A stretch of 57,928 nt of DNA from an uncultured bacterium (GTDB lineage Bacteria; Cyanobacteriota; Vampirovibrionia; Gastranaerophilales; Gastranaerophilaceae), in NCBI GenBank assembly GCA_949285255.1, contig CASDXV010000013.1, positions 1 to 57,928 of the forward strand. The letters run 5' to 3'. The notes below the pieces were generated by a model, which worked only from the letters and a program-made list of their open reading frames with translations, was not told the origin of the DNA and did no database searches. A program made the translations under genes and the position numbers. Below, piece after piece: positions 15,701-30,700 of the stretch. The first letter of the stretch is position 1. Each line of letters starts with the position of its first letter.

Positions 15701-18700
15701 AATTCTTGGCAGAGTTTTATTGCTTCTTTTGAGTATTTTGATACAACAAAGTAGTCAAGTTTTGGTGCTTGTTGTTTTTCTACAAGTTCAAAAAGCCTTT
15801 CAACTCCCATTGCCCAGCCTACGGCAGGTGTTGGCGTACCGCCAAGCATTTCAACCAATCCGTCATATCTTCCGCCTCCGCAGACTGCGTTTTGTGAACC
15901 AAGAGAGTTGCTTTTTATCTCAAAAACGGTGCGGTTATAGTAGTCAAGTCCGCGCACAAGCATTTTGTTTCTTGTGTATTTTATGTTAAGGGCGTTTAGG
16001 TATTCCTGAACTTTTTCAAAGTGTTCGCTGCACTCTTGACATATATAATCGCTTAAAATTACATTTTTTATTTCATCCTGTTCAAAAATCTTTTGACAGT
16101 TTTCGTCTTTACAGTCAAGAATTCTGAGCGGATTTTTTTCGTATCTAACTTTGCAGTCGTCACAAAGCTTATCAAGATAAGGTTTTAGGACTTCTTTTAT
16201 TTGGTTTCTGTATTTTTCTCTGCATTTAGGGCAGCCAAGACTGTTAAGTTCCACTTCAAGATTGTCTACACCTGTTGATTTTAGGAATTCTTCCGCCATA
16301 AGTATGGCTTCAGCGTCAGCCGTGGGGCTTTCTACTCCAAAAAGTTCTATACCAATCTGGTGAAACTGTCTTTGGCGGCCTGCTTGCGGACGCTCGTAGC
16401 GAAACATCGGGCCAAAGTACCAAAACTTTTGCGGCGGAGATTGGCGCGATATGTTGTGCTCAATATACGCTCTTACTACTCCTGCGGTATTTTCGGGGCG
16501 AAGGGTGATGGAGTTTTCGCTTTTTTCTTTTCCGCCGACCGAGAATGTGTACATTTCTTTGTTAACGATGTCTGTTGAATCTCCGACACCTCTTTTAAAA
16601 AGTTCCGTCGCTTCAAAAATCGGCGTTCTTATTTCCTGATAATTTGCACTTTGAAAAATGCGCCTTGCATTGTCTTGAATTTTTTGCCAAGTGAAAGTGT
16701 CTTCACCGATTATATCTTTTGTACCGCGTTGAGCTTTAATCATTTTATTTCCCTTTTTGTGATTATTGTACTATAAACTTTTTTAATTTTTCTTTTCACC
16801 AAACCTTAAATACTCTTCAATAAACCCGTCTATCTCACCGTTCATAACGGCATCTATGTTACCCATTTCATACCCTGTTCTGTGGTCTTTAACAAGTTTA
16901 TAGGGATGAAAAACATAAGAGCGGATTTGTGAGCCGAAGTTCACATCCATAGCTTCACCCTTTAGGCCTGATAACTTTTGCTCATGTTCCATTTGCTTTA
17001 TGGCTAAAAGTTTTGAAGCAAGCATTTGCATGGCGGTTTCTTTGTTTTGCAGTTGCGAGCGCTCCTGCTGACATTTGACAACAATTCCTGTAGGCTTGTG
17101 ATAAATCCTCACTGCCGTTTCAACTTTGTTGACGTTTTGCCCGCCTGCGCCTCCCGAGCGCATGGTTTCAACTTCTATTTCATCGGGTGATATTGTAATT
17201 TTCTTTTCAAAATCTTCTATAACAGGCGTAACTTCAAGCGAGGCAAAACTTGTTTGTCTTTTGCCGTTAGCGTTAAAAGGAGAAATCCTAACCAGCCTGT
17301 GCACGCCTTTTTCGGCCTTTGAGTAGCCATAAGCCCATTTTCCGGAGATTTTTACTGTAGCAGATTTTATTCCTGCCTCTTCCCCGTCTGACTTATCCAA
17401 AAGCTCGCACTCCCAGTTGTGAATTTGCGCCCAGCGCATATACATTCTAAGGAGTATTTGCGCCCAGTCTTGAGCATCAGTACCGCCTGCGCCCGAGTTT
17501 ATTGTTAAAATCGCGTCATTTTTGTCATACTCGCCGCTTAGCATTTGCTCTAAATCAAACTTATCAAGAGCGGATTCAAGTTTTTTTATATTTTCAAAAC
17601 TCTCTGAAATAAGTCCCTCATCATCAAGCTCTAAGCTTAATTGGGCGTCTTCAAAATCGCTGCACCAAGTGTTAAACTTCTCAAGAGTAGCTTTTATGTC
17701 TTTTTGCTCCTTTAAAAGCTTTGAGGCAAGCTCTTGATTGTCCCATATATCTTGTGCTTGAAGTTTTATATCAAGCTCATTTAGCGATTTTTTTAATTCA
17801 TCAGGGTCAAAGACACCTTTCTGCCGCGTCTAAGCGTGGCTTTAGGGTGTTGAGTTTTTGTTTTAATTCTTCTTTTGTTTCAGACATAAAATAATTTTAC
17901 TATAAACATGTTTTTGATAGAATTAAAGACGGCTTAACATAGGAGTTCAAAATGGAAGATATAAAAAAGATGATTAGGGATGTTCCCGATTTCCCTAAAA
18001 AAGGTATAATTTTTCGCGATATTACAACGGCTATAAAAGACGCCAAAACTATGCAGAAAATAGTTGACCTTATGGCTCAAGAATATGCGGATGAAAAAAT
18101 TGATTATGTTGCAGGCATTGAGTCTCGCGGTTTTATTTTTGGCATGCCTATAGCATATAAATTAGGCTGCGGTTTTATTCCCATAAGAAAACCCGGTAAA
18201 CTCCCCGCTGAAACAATTTCTCAGGAGTATAGCCTTGAATATGGCACGGATAAAATAGAAATCCATAAAGACGCTATCAAAAAAGGCGACAGAGTTCTTA
18301 TAGTAGATGACCTGCTTGCAACCGGCGGAACAGCTGCTGCAGCTGCTAAGCTTGTAAGTTCAACAGGCGAGCTTGTCGGTATTTCTTTTTTAATTGAATT
18401 GGAAGATTTAAAAGGAAGAGAAAAACTGCCCGAGGGTGTTAAAGTTTCATCTCTTGTAAAATACTAAAAATCCCTTATAAAAATATAGGGTATAATTAAA
18501 CTATGGCTGATGAAGATAAGCAGTTTGAGGCTTCGCAGCAGAAGCTCAATAAGGCACGAAAAGAAGGTCAGGTCGTAAAGTCGAAAGACTTTTCGGTTGC
18601 GATTGGTCTTGTTGTGATGTTCAGCGGAATTTATGCCCTGTCGCCTTTTATCTGGTCACAGATATCAGGACTTTTTACGCTTATTTATGAGCAGATACCT

Positions 18701-21700
18701 GAAGCTCATGTTGAGCAAATAGGCTACGCGTATCTGCTTTTTAGAACACTTGTACCTGCTGTTTTAATTATTGGGCCTATTCTTGCGCTTGCTTGGTTTG
18801 TGGGTATAATGGGCGATTTAATACAGGTAGGGCCTCTGTTTACCATGACCCCTCTTGCTCCAAAGTTTGATAAGCTTAACCCTACAAAATATTTTAAAAA
18901 TCTTATGAGTCCAAAGACCCTTTTTGAGCTTGTTAAAAATATAGTAAAAGTAGCAATTTTAGGGATTGTAGGGTATGTGGTTTATATGGACCATTTCCCC
19001 GATATTATTATGCTTGCTGCAATAGATAACCAGTTTGCGGTTCTAATACAGTTTGGTAAGTTGGTTGTAGATTTTGTGGTTAAGGCGACAATTGCCTTTT
19101 TGATAATCGCTGCAGCGGATTACGGTGTTACAAAGTGGAAATTTTTACAAGACCAGAAAATGTCTTTTAAAGAGGTGAAAGATGAATACAAAAACACTGA
19201 AGGTGACCCGCATGTTAAAGCGGCACTAAGGCAAAGACGTCAGCAGCTTTTGCAAAAGAAGATGATGGATGCCGTACCTGATGCTGATTTTGTTGTAACT
19301 AACCCGACACACATTGCCTGTGCCCTTAAATACGACCAGAAAACAATGCAATCACCCCGTCTTGTAGCTAAAGGTACGGAGCTTTTTGCAAAGAAAATAA
19401 GGGAAATAGCAGAGCTTCACGGGGTTCCTGTTATAGAAAATCCTCCCGTTGCGCGTGCGATATTCAGGTTTGTTGATATAGACAGAGAAATTCCGCCTGA
19501 TTTATACAAAGCGGTAGCTGAAATTCTTATTTTTGTTTACAACCTTAAAAAGAAAAAAGCGCAAAATCTTAATATTGATAATTCTAATCCTACAGATAAA
19601 GTGTAATGTTTGCATTTAAAAGCAAAAGATAGTAAAATTTTTTTATAGAATTGTATATGGGAAAATGGCTTCAACATTGCAATCAAATCTTAGTGATTAC
19701 ATAGATATAATTCAGAAAGTAGCACGGGTAGAATACAGGCGTATACCATCGCATATGGTGGAGTGCGAGGAGCTTGTGTCTATCGGTATTATTGCTATTC
19801 AAGCGTTAATAAAAAATAAAACGCCCGAGCAGCTTCAAAGATATAACACCTCATACATCGCAACCGCGGTAAGGTGGGCGATTCGTAACGAGCTTAGAAA
19901 CCGCTACAAGTGGTACACTCTAAAACACAAGCGTGAAGAGGGCGAGGATGATGAGTACGATTCTTCAATGAATGACAATTCAAGCCTTGATGTTTCCCCG
20001 ACAAAAGTTCGTGAAGCCATTTACGAAACCATACTTTCAATAGACTCGATTGCTGCAGCTTCTTCAGACAACGATTCTCCTTTTGATTTTATTAAGGATA
20101 ATTCTGCAACTCCCGATGAAAAAGCTGAGATAAGCGAGCTTGGGAAAATTATAAGAGAAGCCATTGCAACACTTCCGCAAAAAGACAGAACAATTGTGGA
20201 GTATAGATTTTACAGAAACATGCAGGTAAAACAAATAGCCGCGCAGGTTGGTTTATCAAGCTCAAGAATAACGCGTATAGTGCAAAGCAGCCTCAATACG
20301 GTCAGGGAATATTTGCAAAAGCGCGGTCTTACAAGTTATTAAGTTACTATACAAACGAAAGGTTATAAAATGTTGTGCAAAGAAAATCCCGCGTTATCGC
20401 AAGAATATAAATCTGCAGTTGCAGACGCCTTAAAGGCTTTAGATAAAAAAAATCTTGCTCTTATACTTCATGGTGTAAGCTTCCCCTCTTCTTTAGGTGA
20501 AAATACGGGGTTTGGTACATATAACTCAGACGGTGCAAAAAGAGTTTTTGATTTTATGCAAGGCATTTTTAGTGCACTTCAACTTGGCCCTGCCGGCAAA
20601 ACAAAAATGTCTGACCCTTCTCCATACTGCGGTACGGTTTTTTCAAAAAACCCTCTTTTTATAAATTTAAAAGCTCTAACAACAAGCGAGTGGGAACATC
20701 TTTTAAGTGAAGCAACATTAGAAAATATAGTTGAAAATAACCCGACAAAAGGCACAAACAGGGCATCTTATGTTTATGCAATTCAAAGATGCGACGCTGC
20801 TATGAAAGAAGTTTATGAAAACTTTAAAAAGAAAGCCTCTTGGGGTTTAAAAAGAAAATTTGATAAATTTAAAAAAGAAAATGCTTACTGGCTCGATAAT
20901 GACGCTTTATATGAAGCATTTTGTATAGAAAACGATTCAGACTATTGGCCTCAGTGGCAAAGCGAACTGGATAGAACCCTGTTTGGCTCTGCCGATAAAA
21001 AAGAGGCTAAAAAAAGAATAGAAGAAATTTCTAAAAAATATAAAGATGTAATAGAAAAATACAAGCTTGAGCAGTTCATTGTAGCTCTTCAAGGCGAAAA
21101 GACTCTTGAATATGCTAAAGAGCGCAATATAAAACTCATCGCGGACAGACAAGTTGCGTTTTCCGACCGTGACAACTGGGCGTATCAAGCACTGTTTAAA
21201 GACGGCTGGTCACTTGGCTGCCCTCCTGATTATTTCTCAAAAGATGGTCAGGCATGGGGCTTTAGCGTAGTTGACCCTGAAAAACTCTTTAATAAAGACG
21301 GTTCACTGGGCCCTGCAGGAGAATTGCTTTTCAAACTGTATTTAAAAATGTTTAATGAAAACCCCGGCGGTGTTAGAATTGACCACACTGTAGGACTTAT
21401 TGACCCTTGGGTATACAAACAAGGTTCTCTTCCAAAAGTTGAAGAGGGCGCAGGCAGATTGTACTCTTCGCCTCAACATGAAGAACTTAAAAAGTATTCT
21501 ATAGCAACTATGGAAGATGTAGATAATGAGTTTGACCCTGATGAAGAAAAATGGATAAAACAACTAAGTGACGAGCAAATCAAACGCTATGGCGCTATGA
21601 TAGAAAAAATCGTTATTGCATCCGCCAAAAAAGCAGGGCTGGATAAAGACGCTATTGTAGCAGAGGACCTGGGTACTCTTACATTCCCTGTAGAAAAAGT

Positions 21701-24700
21701 TATGGAAAAATACGGTCTGCAAGGTATGAAACTTGTTCAGTTTGTAGTGGCAGAAGAAGAAGACCACCCATACCGCTGCAAAAATATTGTTCCAAATTCT
21801 TGGGCAATGGTTGGAACTCATGACAATGAGCCTATCAGAATGTGGGCGTCACAAATGGTGAATACTGATAAAATGCATCCGCATGTAAGAAACCTTATGG
21901 AAGATTTATTCAGAGAATTTGATAATCAGGATGAGATTCGCCACAAACTCTACACTGATGAAAAATTCCTTGCGTTTGCAAAACTTGTAGAGATTTTTGC
22001 CTCTCCTGCGCAAAATCTTCAAATATTCTTTACTGATTTCTTTGGAATTAATGAAGTTTACAATAAGCCCGGTACTTCAGGCGACCCTAACTGGACTTTA
22101 AGACTTCCTGATAATTTTGAAGAATTTTACGCACAAAAAGTAAGCTCCGGCGATGCTCTAAATCTTCCACTTGCATTAATTTACGCTATAAAAGCGCGCG
22201 GAAGGGATTTTGCAAACCAAAACTCAGAACTTATTTCACGACTTGAAAAACTGGTATAAAATGAACATTAAACAAACTGTCAGGAATTTTATATTAATAG
22301 TTTTTATATTTCTTTTGGGATTTGCGCCATCAAGCGCATTTTCCATAAGAAATATGTGTTTAAATGTCGTGCAGCTAAGCGATACGCACATTTCAGACAG
22401 GGAAGATACATCATACAAGATGTTATCTTCTTCAAAAAAACTGCTTAAAGATGCAATAAATACCATAAACAACATGCAAGGTATCGACTTTGTTATGTTT
22501 ACGGGTGATATGGTTGATAGTCCTTTACTTGAGAGTTACAAGGACTTTTTTACAATCTTGAGTGATTTAAACTACCCATCTCTTTTGACGTTTGGAAATC
22601 ATGACAGTGCAATTTGCCCCCTTGATTCGGATGAATGTTCGCAAGGACTTAAAATAGATGAAGTTTTGGATTTTGTTAAAAAGTGCAACGGTAACTATGT
22701 TTTTGACAAGACTTATTATGCTTTCAGCCCAAAAACTGATTATAGAATTGTAGTACTTGACCCTGTAATTAGAAATGAAGTAACATCAAACGGTTTTTTG
22801 GATGATGAGCAGCTTGCATTTTTGGATAGCGAATTAAGTGAAAATCAAGATAAAGTTATTGTTATATTTCAACACCATCCTGTAGTTGAGCCTTTTATAA
22901 GTGAAGACCACAGTATAAAAAATGCTGCTAATTACCTTGAGATTTTACATAAGTACAAAAACCCTATTGTTGTTTGCTCAGGGCACTATCACGCTACAAA
23001 AATTACAAGAGATAAAAACCTTGTTTTTGTAAGCACCCCATCTTTAGTCACATATCCCAATGCTTTTCGTGTAATTAAAATAACAAATTATAAAGACAGA
23101 ACTGCTTTTAACATTACAACGCAAGAAACCAACCTTAAGGATGTTCAAGAAAGAGCAAAACTAAGCACAATTGCCGCTACCTCTTTTTATGGGACGGATA
23201 AGGACAGAAATATTTCTTTTATAATTAAAAAACCGTATGTAAAAATAGAAAAAACACCAAAGCCTAAAAAAGAAAAAGTTAAAAAAGAAAAGAAAAAAAG
23301 AGGCAAAAAAGCTCAGCAAGAACTTGAAAAAGAACTCCAAACCCCTGTTCCTGAGGATGTTCAAGAAACTCTTCCTGATGAGAATGAAAGATTTATGGAA
23401 GAAAACATTCAAAGAATGAAAGAAAACTTTAACGATGATTTAATGCCCAATGTCGAAGAGGATGTATTGCAAAATGACCAACAAATTCAAAATCAAATTT
23501 AGAGGAGTTCGCGGTTCTTACCCTACTCCAAAAGCAAATTTTCTGGGTTTTGGCGGAAATACCTCTTGTGTTGAAGTTAATTTAGGGGATAATCTTGTAG
23601 TACTGGATGCCGGTACGGGCATTGTCGATTTAGGTACGGAGCTTGTGCGCGAGCATATTTTAAGTTCACCTAATCCATCCGAGAGAAAACCTATATGCGC
23701 TACTATCTTACTAAGCCATGTGCATCAAGACCATATACAGGGCCTACAGTTTTTTAAACCTGTTTTTATCAGAGGTTCAAAAATAAATGTCTTTGGTTTA
23801 AATATTAACAATGAAGATTTAAAAGACACGCTGCAAGATGTTCTTTTTGACAGAGTATTCCCTCTTGGAATTGATGATGTTAAATGCTCTTTTGATATAG
23901 AAAATTTAAACGATTCGAAAGTTGTTCTAATAAGAAAGGCATCCGAGCCTGAGATTATTGATGTAAGCGAATTTAATTCACAAGATTATACAAAAGAAGA
24001 TGCTATAATAACATTTTACAAGACTCCCGCACACCCTAAAAACGGTTGTTTGTGCATACGAATAGACTATATGGGAAAATCTTTGGTCTATGCTACGGAT
24101 AAGGAAAGTTACGTGGGCTCAGACAAGAGATTTATAGAATTTGCCCACGGGTGCGATTTATTAATCCATGATGCTCAATACACTCATCAGGACTATGTTT
24201 CGCCAATTTCACCAAAGCAGGGCTATGGCCACTCAACTTTTCAGATGGCTCTTGAGAGTGCAAAACTATCTAAAGCCAAAAGGGTCATGTTCTTTCACTA
24301 TGACCCAAATTATGATGACACAACTCTTGAAATGTTAGAGAGAGAATTTAGCGATTTGCAAAATGGTGTAGGATTTGCAAAAGAGGGTGTTGAGATTGTG
24401 CTTTAAGTATTTTCTTGTACTTCTTTTGATGTTGTTTTCGCTTAATGCTGTAAGATGTGAAATTACACCTGTTGACGCTGCAAGAAATGCAAAAGAGCAT
24501 AATAATCAAGGCGTGATTTTTATGCGTGAGGGAGATTACCTTGCTGCTATAAAAGAATTTAAAATCGCTATCGGTATAAATCCAAAAGCGCAGTCCACAA
24601 GCGTTTATTACAATAACCTCGGGCAAGCGTATATGAAAATATATGAAATTAACAAAAACCGTCTGCTTCCTATCTGGGCGCAGAGCTGTTTTGAGGACGC

Positions 24701-27700
24701 TCTGAGGGGCGATTGCATGAATATTACATATTACAGAAATCTGGTAAATGCTTATGAGGCAAGAGGTACACTTTCTTCAAGGGCGTCATATCATCTTGCA
24801 AGAAAAGGTGAAAATCCTTATAACGCAATAATTGTGGGTCTTATTTATTTAAAACAAAATAAAATCGGGGCTGCGGTTACAATGTTGGATACATTTTGTT
24901 CCGAGAACCCCGATTTAATTATTACAGATGATATTAAACGCATTATCGCTAAATATGAGTTTATTTAAAAATTGTCTGGTCTCTGTTAGGGCCTACACTT
25001 ATTATTTTAATCGGCACTTGAAGAATTTCTTCCAGTCTGTTTAGATAAACTTTTGCTTCTTCTGGCAATTCTTCATAGGTTTTTATGTTTGAAATGCTTT
25101 TTTTCCAACCTCTAAATCTTTCAAACACAGGCTCGTAGTTGTAGTGTGATGCAACTTTTGTCGGATATTGTCTTATGATTTCACAGGTTTTCTTGTTTTT
25201 GTAGCCTGTGCAGAGTTTAATTTCATCAAATGTATCAAAAACATCAAGCTTTGTAATTGCTGCAGCACTTAAACCGCCTACAAGGACGCTGTATTTTGCA
25301 AATACGCCGTCAAACCAGCCGCAGCGTCTTGCTCTTCCTGTTGTAACACCATATTCTACACCAATTTGCTGGATGAGTTTTCCTGTATCATCCATAAGTT
25401 CCGTTACAAAAGGTCCTTCGCCGACGCGTGTGACGTACGCCTTAAACACGCCTATAACTTCTTGAATTGCAAGAGGGCCCATAGAACCGCCTACCGCAGC
25501 GCCGCCTGCAATAGGGTTAGAGCTTGTAACATATGGGTATGTGCCATAGTCAATATCAAGCATTACACCCTGCGCACCTTCAAAAAGTATAGTCTTATTT
25601 TTCTTAGCGTCAATAAGCAATTCTTGCCAGTTAAAACAAACATAGGGTGTAAATATTTCCTTGTATTCTTTGCAAATTTTAAGTATTTCTTCTTTTGTGT
25701 ATGTTTTTAAGCCGTATACATACTGTAATTCACGGTTTTTCTTAGGCAGGATTATATCAAGTTTATCTGATAAAAGTTTTTCATCAAACAAATCTTCAAC
25801 TCTTATACCTATTCTTGCGTATTTATCGGTGTATGTAGGGCCTATACCTTTTTTTGTGGTGCCAATTTTCTTTTCACCCAAGTCTGTTTCATTCCAGCCG
25901 TCAATTGCTCTGTGGTATGGCATTGTTATGTGAGCCAGTGGGCTTATTCTAAGGCTTTTTCTTATCTGGTCAAAGTCTACTCCCTGAGAGATAAGTTCAT
26001 CTACTTCTTTTTTAAAGTCCTCAGGACAAATAACAACGCCTGCACCCATAAAGCAGATTTTGCCGGGGTATAGGATGCCTGATGGAATCAAGTGAAATTT
26101 GTATTTTTTATCATCCACAACTACGGTGTGACCTGCGTTTGAACCGCCTTGATAACGGATAATAAAATCGGCCTTATGAGCCAGAAGGTCAGTGATTTTC
26201 GCCTTTCCTTCATCGCCGAACTGTGCTCCAACTACAACAGTGTTTTTCATAAATACTCCCAAAAAACTTTATCTCAATAACTATTTTAATATAAAACTGT
26301 TTATATTAGAATATGTGTATGCTTAAATTTCACAATTCATTATCAAATAAACTTGAAGAGTTCATCCCGCTTGAGGAAAATACTGTTAAAATGTATGTTT
26401 GCGGCCCCACGGTGTATGATAAAGCGCACCTTGGTCATGCAAGATGTTACATAACTTGGGATGTTCTGTATCGTTACTTAAAGTTCTTAGGTTATAATGC
26501 CACATACTGCCGAAATGTAACCGATGTAGACGATAAAATCCTAAAAAAAGCCGATATACAAGGGGTTGAGCCTGAGGTTATTACAAAAGAATTTTACGAC
26601 TCTTTTAGTGCGTCAATGAAAGGTCTAAATTGCCTAAAGCCCGATATTGAGCCGCGTGCTACAAAAACTATCGGTGAAATGATAGCGATGGTTAAAAAAC
26701 TCATCGAAAAAGGCTTTGCCTATGAATCAGAGGGTGATGTTTATTTTAGTGTAGAAAAATACAAAAAATACGGACAACTCTCTAAACAGCCGCTTGACGA
26801 CCTTATGGCAGGTGCTAGGGTTGATACGGATGAAAAGAAAAAATCACCTCTTGATTTTGCGCTTTGGAAAAAAGATGAAAAACACGGCTACAAGAGCCCT
26901 TGGGGACTTGGCCGCCCGGGCTGGCACATTGAATGTTCGGCAATGAGCAAAAAATTTCTTGGCGATAGTATTGATATCCACGCTGGCGGTGCGGATTTAA
27001 CCTTCCCTCACCATGAAAACGAACTTGCGCAAAGCGAGTGCGCTAACGGATGTGATTTTGTTAAATATTGGCTGCATAACGGCTTTGTTACAATTAACAA
27101 AGAAAAAATGTCAAAATCGCTCAATAATTTTTTAACAATTGATGATTTACTTAAAAAATACGATTCAAATGCTATAAGATTTTTTATCCTTACAAATCAC
27201 TACAGAATGCCTGTAGAATTTAACGATGAAGCGCTAAATTCTGCTTCAGCCGGTGCAAAAAGACTTATAAATTCTGCGGCAGGATATGAAAAATCTCAAG
27301 ACCTAGATGAAGAATCCGTTAATGCTTTTAAAGACGCTATGAATGATGATATGAACACTTCAAAGGCGCTTGCGGTTCTTTTTTCTCTTGCAGATAAAAT
27401 TAAAAAAGCAAAAGATACAAAAGATGCTCAAATTTTTGCCTCGACACTTATTACTCTCGGTGAGGTCTTAGGGTTTGATTTTTCTCTATCGCAAAAAGAA
27501 ATAAGCGACGAGGAGCTAAAAACTCTAATTGAGCCTTTGTATAAGACTTTTGAAGTTTCAACTTCTCTTGAACCCAAAAAAGCACTTGATGAAATAATAT
27601 CAATAAGAAAAGCAGCCCGCGATAATAAAGACTGGGCAAAGTCCGATTTAATCCGCGATGAGCTTGATAAGGCGGGAATTTTACTTAAAGATTCTAAAGA

Positions 27701-30700
27701 GGGTACAACTTGGCAGGTGAAATAGAAACCGCACTTTATAGTGTTGCAACACCTATAGGTAATCTGGGGGACGTTACTTTGCGTGCGCTTGAGGTGCTAA
27801 AAGGGGTGGATGTAATAGCTTGTGAAGATACAAGAGTCACAATGCGCTTGTGTGAAAAATACAACATTAAAACCCGCCTTGTAAGTTATCATAAATTTTG
27901 CGAAACAAAACGTGTGGAGCTGTTTTTAGGGTACTTAAGGGAGGGTAAAAGTATAGCGCTTGTGTCTGATGCGGGTACTCCTTTAATATCTGACCCCGGG
28001 GAAATCCTTGTAAAAAGCGTTATTGAGGCTGGCTTTAGAGTAATCCCGATTTGCGGCGCAAGTGCAGTTATTTCTCTTCTTCAGGCATGTCCGAGGGAAA
28101 AAGAAAGTTTTAAATTTATAGGCTTTTTGCCTAGAGTTTCAAATCAAACAGAAGAAATATTTTTAAAAAACAAAAGTGAAAATCTTGTTTTTTATGAAAG
28201 CCCGAACAGAATTAAAAAAACTCTTCAAACTCTTTTAAAAGTCCGCCCCGATACAGTTGTTACAATAGGCAGAGAACTTACCAAAAAATTTGAAGAAATT
28301 AAAACCGCTCCTGTTTGTGAGATTTTAGATAATCTTGTTGAAAAAGGGGAGTTTGTCTGCATGGTTTGTGCTTCAAATACTGATGATGCGACTTTTGAAA
28401 TAACACAAAAAGCCTCAACTCTAAAGAGTTTAAGGCTTTGTGATAAAGATATAGTTAATGTTTTATCTGCTCTATATGATTTTCCTAAAAATAAAATTAA
28501 GGAAGTTTTGTTTAAACTATAGGCTTGATAAGATGTTTTTTTCAACTTCAGCAAGTATTTCATCAGCCTTGCTTGCGTCTTTTCCTGCACCTTGAGCAAG
28601 CTGAGGTCTGCCGCCTCCGCCTCCGCCCATTTTGCGGGTGATTTCGCCAACGATTTTGCCTGCCTGTATTCCTTTTTTAACAAAACTGTCACTTACACTT
28701 GCAATAACAAAAGCGCTTCCGTCTTGTTTAATTGAACACAATACAATAATGCACTCGCCAAGTTTTTTTGAAATCGTCTCAACACCTGCTTTTATGGCAT
28801 TAGGTGCAAAGTCTTCAATTTTTGTGATAAAGAGCTTTCCGCCTTCAATATCTTTTGCTTTTGAAATAAATGTCGAGAAGCTTGATTGAGCAATTTTTGC
28901 CTCAAGTTCTTCTATTTTTGCATTTAATTCGCGATTTTGAGTTTCGATTTTTTCAATTTTATCTTCAATTTGAGTGTATGGGATTTTATTTTTTTGAGCT
29001 ATTTCATCGATTGCACAGGCTTTTTGGTTTAAGAAGTCAAAAGCAGCGCTCGAGCATAAAATCTCAATACGCCTTACACCCGCTGCAATAGCGCTTTCTG
29101 ATACGATTTTTGCAAGGCGCAGGTCTTTTGTGTTATCAACGTGGCAGCCGCCGCAAAGTTCTTTTGAAATGCACTCGTCTGTGCCAAAGCTTACCACACG
29201 GACTGTTTCGCCGTATTTTTCACCAAACAGTGCCATAGCGCCCGTTAATCTGGCTTCTTCTATTCCCATGACTTCCGTTTTTCGCTCTATGCCTTGATTA
29301 ATCCAGTCATTGATAATTTCTTCAACCTTTTTAATCTCATCTTTTGTCATAGCGCGAGAGAGTGAAAAGTCATATCTTGTGCGGTTTTTCTCAACTTGAG
29401 AACCTGCCTGATGAACTTCATCTCCAAGGACTTTAATCAAAGCCGCCTGCAGCAGGTGCGCCAGTGAGTGGTGTTTTTGAGTTTCTTGTCTTTTTATAAC
29501 ATCGATTTGCGCTGTTATTTCATCTGAAACTTTTATGTCGGATTTTTTAACCCTGTGAACAAAAACATCCTGCACTTTGAAGGTTTCAAGTACTTCAATT
29601 TTTGTACCGTCAGCTTTTATAAACACACCCGTGTCACCCTCTTGACCGCCGCTTTGAGCGTAGAATACAGTTTTATCCAGAATAACATCAAGTGTATCTT
29701 CATTTTCTATTATGTTGATAACTTTTGATGTGCAAGTATTTTTTTCATAACCCAAAAATTCTGTCTGAGGGTTGTCTACATACACCAAGTCATCAACAAG
29801 GCTTATTTTTTGTACCGATGCTCTTGCGCGGTCTTTTTGCTCCTGCATGTGAGCTTTAAAGCCTTCCTCATCTACCTTTAGGTTGTTTTCATCGGCTATT
29901 TCTTTTGTAAGCTCATATGGAAATCCGTAGGTATCATAGAGTTTAAAGGCTTCTTCACCTGATATTTCATTTTTGTTATTTTCTTTAATTTTTTTAATCA
30001 ACTCTTCAATGTGGCTCCAGCCGCGCTTAAGAGTGAGATTAAATCTTTCTTCTTCTTTTAAAATAACATCTTGAATTTTGTCCCTGTTTTGACCAAGCTC
30101 GGGGTAGGCATCTTTGTAGATATCAACTACCTTATCGATAATCGGTTTCATAAAGGGAAGTTCAAGCCCTAAAATGTAGCCGTGGCGAAGAGCACGTCTT
30201 AAAATCATCCTTAAAACATAGCCCCTGCCTTCGTTAGATGGAAGTATGCCATCTGCTATCATAAAGCTTACGCAGCGCGCGTGGTCTGTTATTATCCTTA
30301 AAGAAATGTCGTTTTTAGGATTTTCTTTATATTTTTTGCCTGTTATTTCACAAATCTTATCTAAAATCTGTTTCAGCAGGTCTGTTTCAAAAGTCGAATC
30401 CACGCCCTGACAAACCATCGCAATACGCTCCAGGCCCATACCTGTATCTACGTTTTTCTTCTCAAGAGGAGAAAGATTGCCCTCTTCGTCTTGGAAAAGT
30501 TCGGTAAATACCAAGTTCCAAATTTCAACCCATCTGTTGCATTCGCAAGTTGCAATTGAACAGTCATCAGAGCATTTTAGATGTTCGCCCAAGTCATAGT
30601 GAATTTCACTGCATGGCCCGCAAGAGCCTGAAGTACCTACAGGGCCCCAGAAGTTGTCTTTTTTACCTTTTTTTATAATTCTTTCTTTAGGGACACCGAC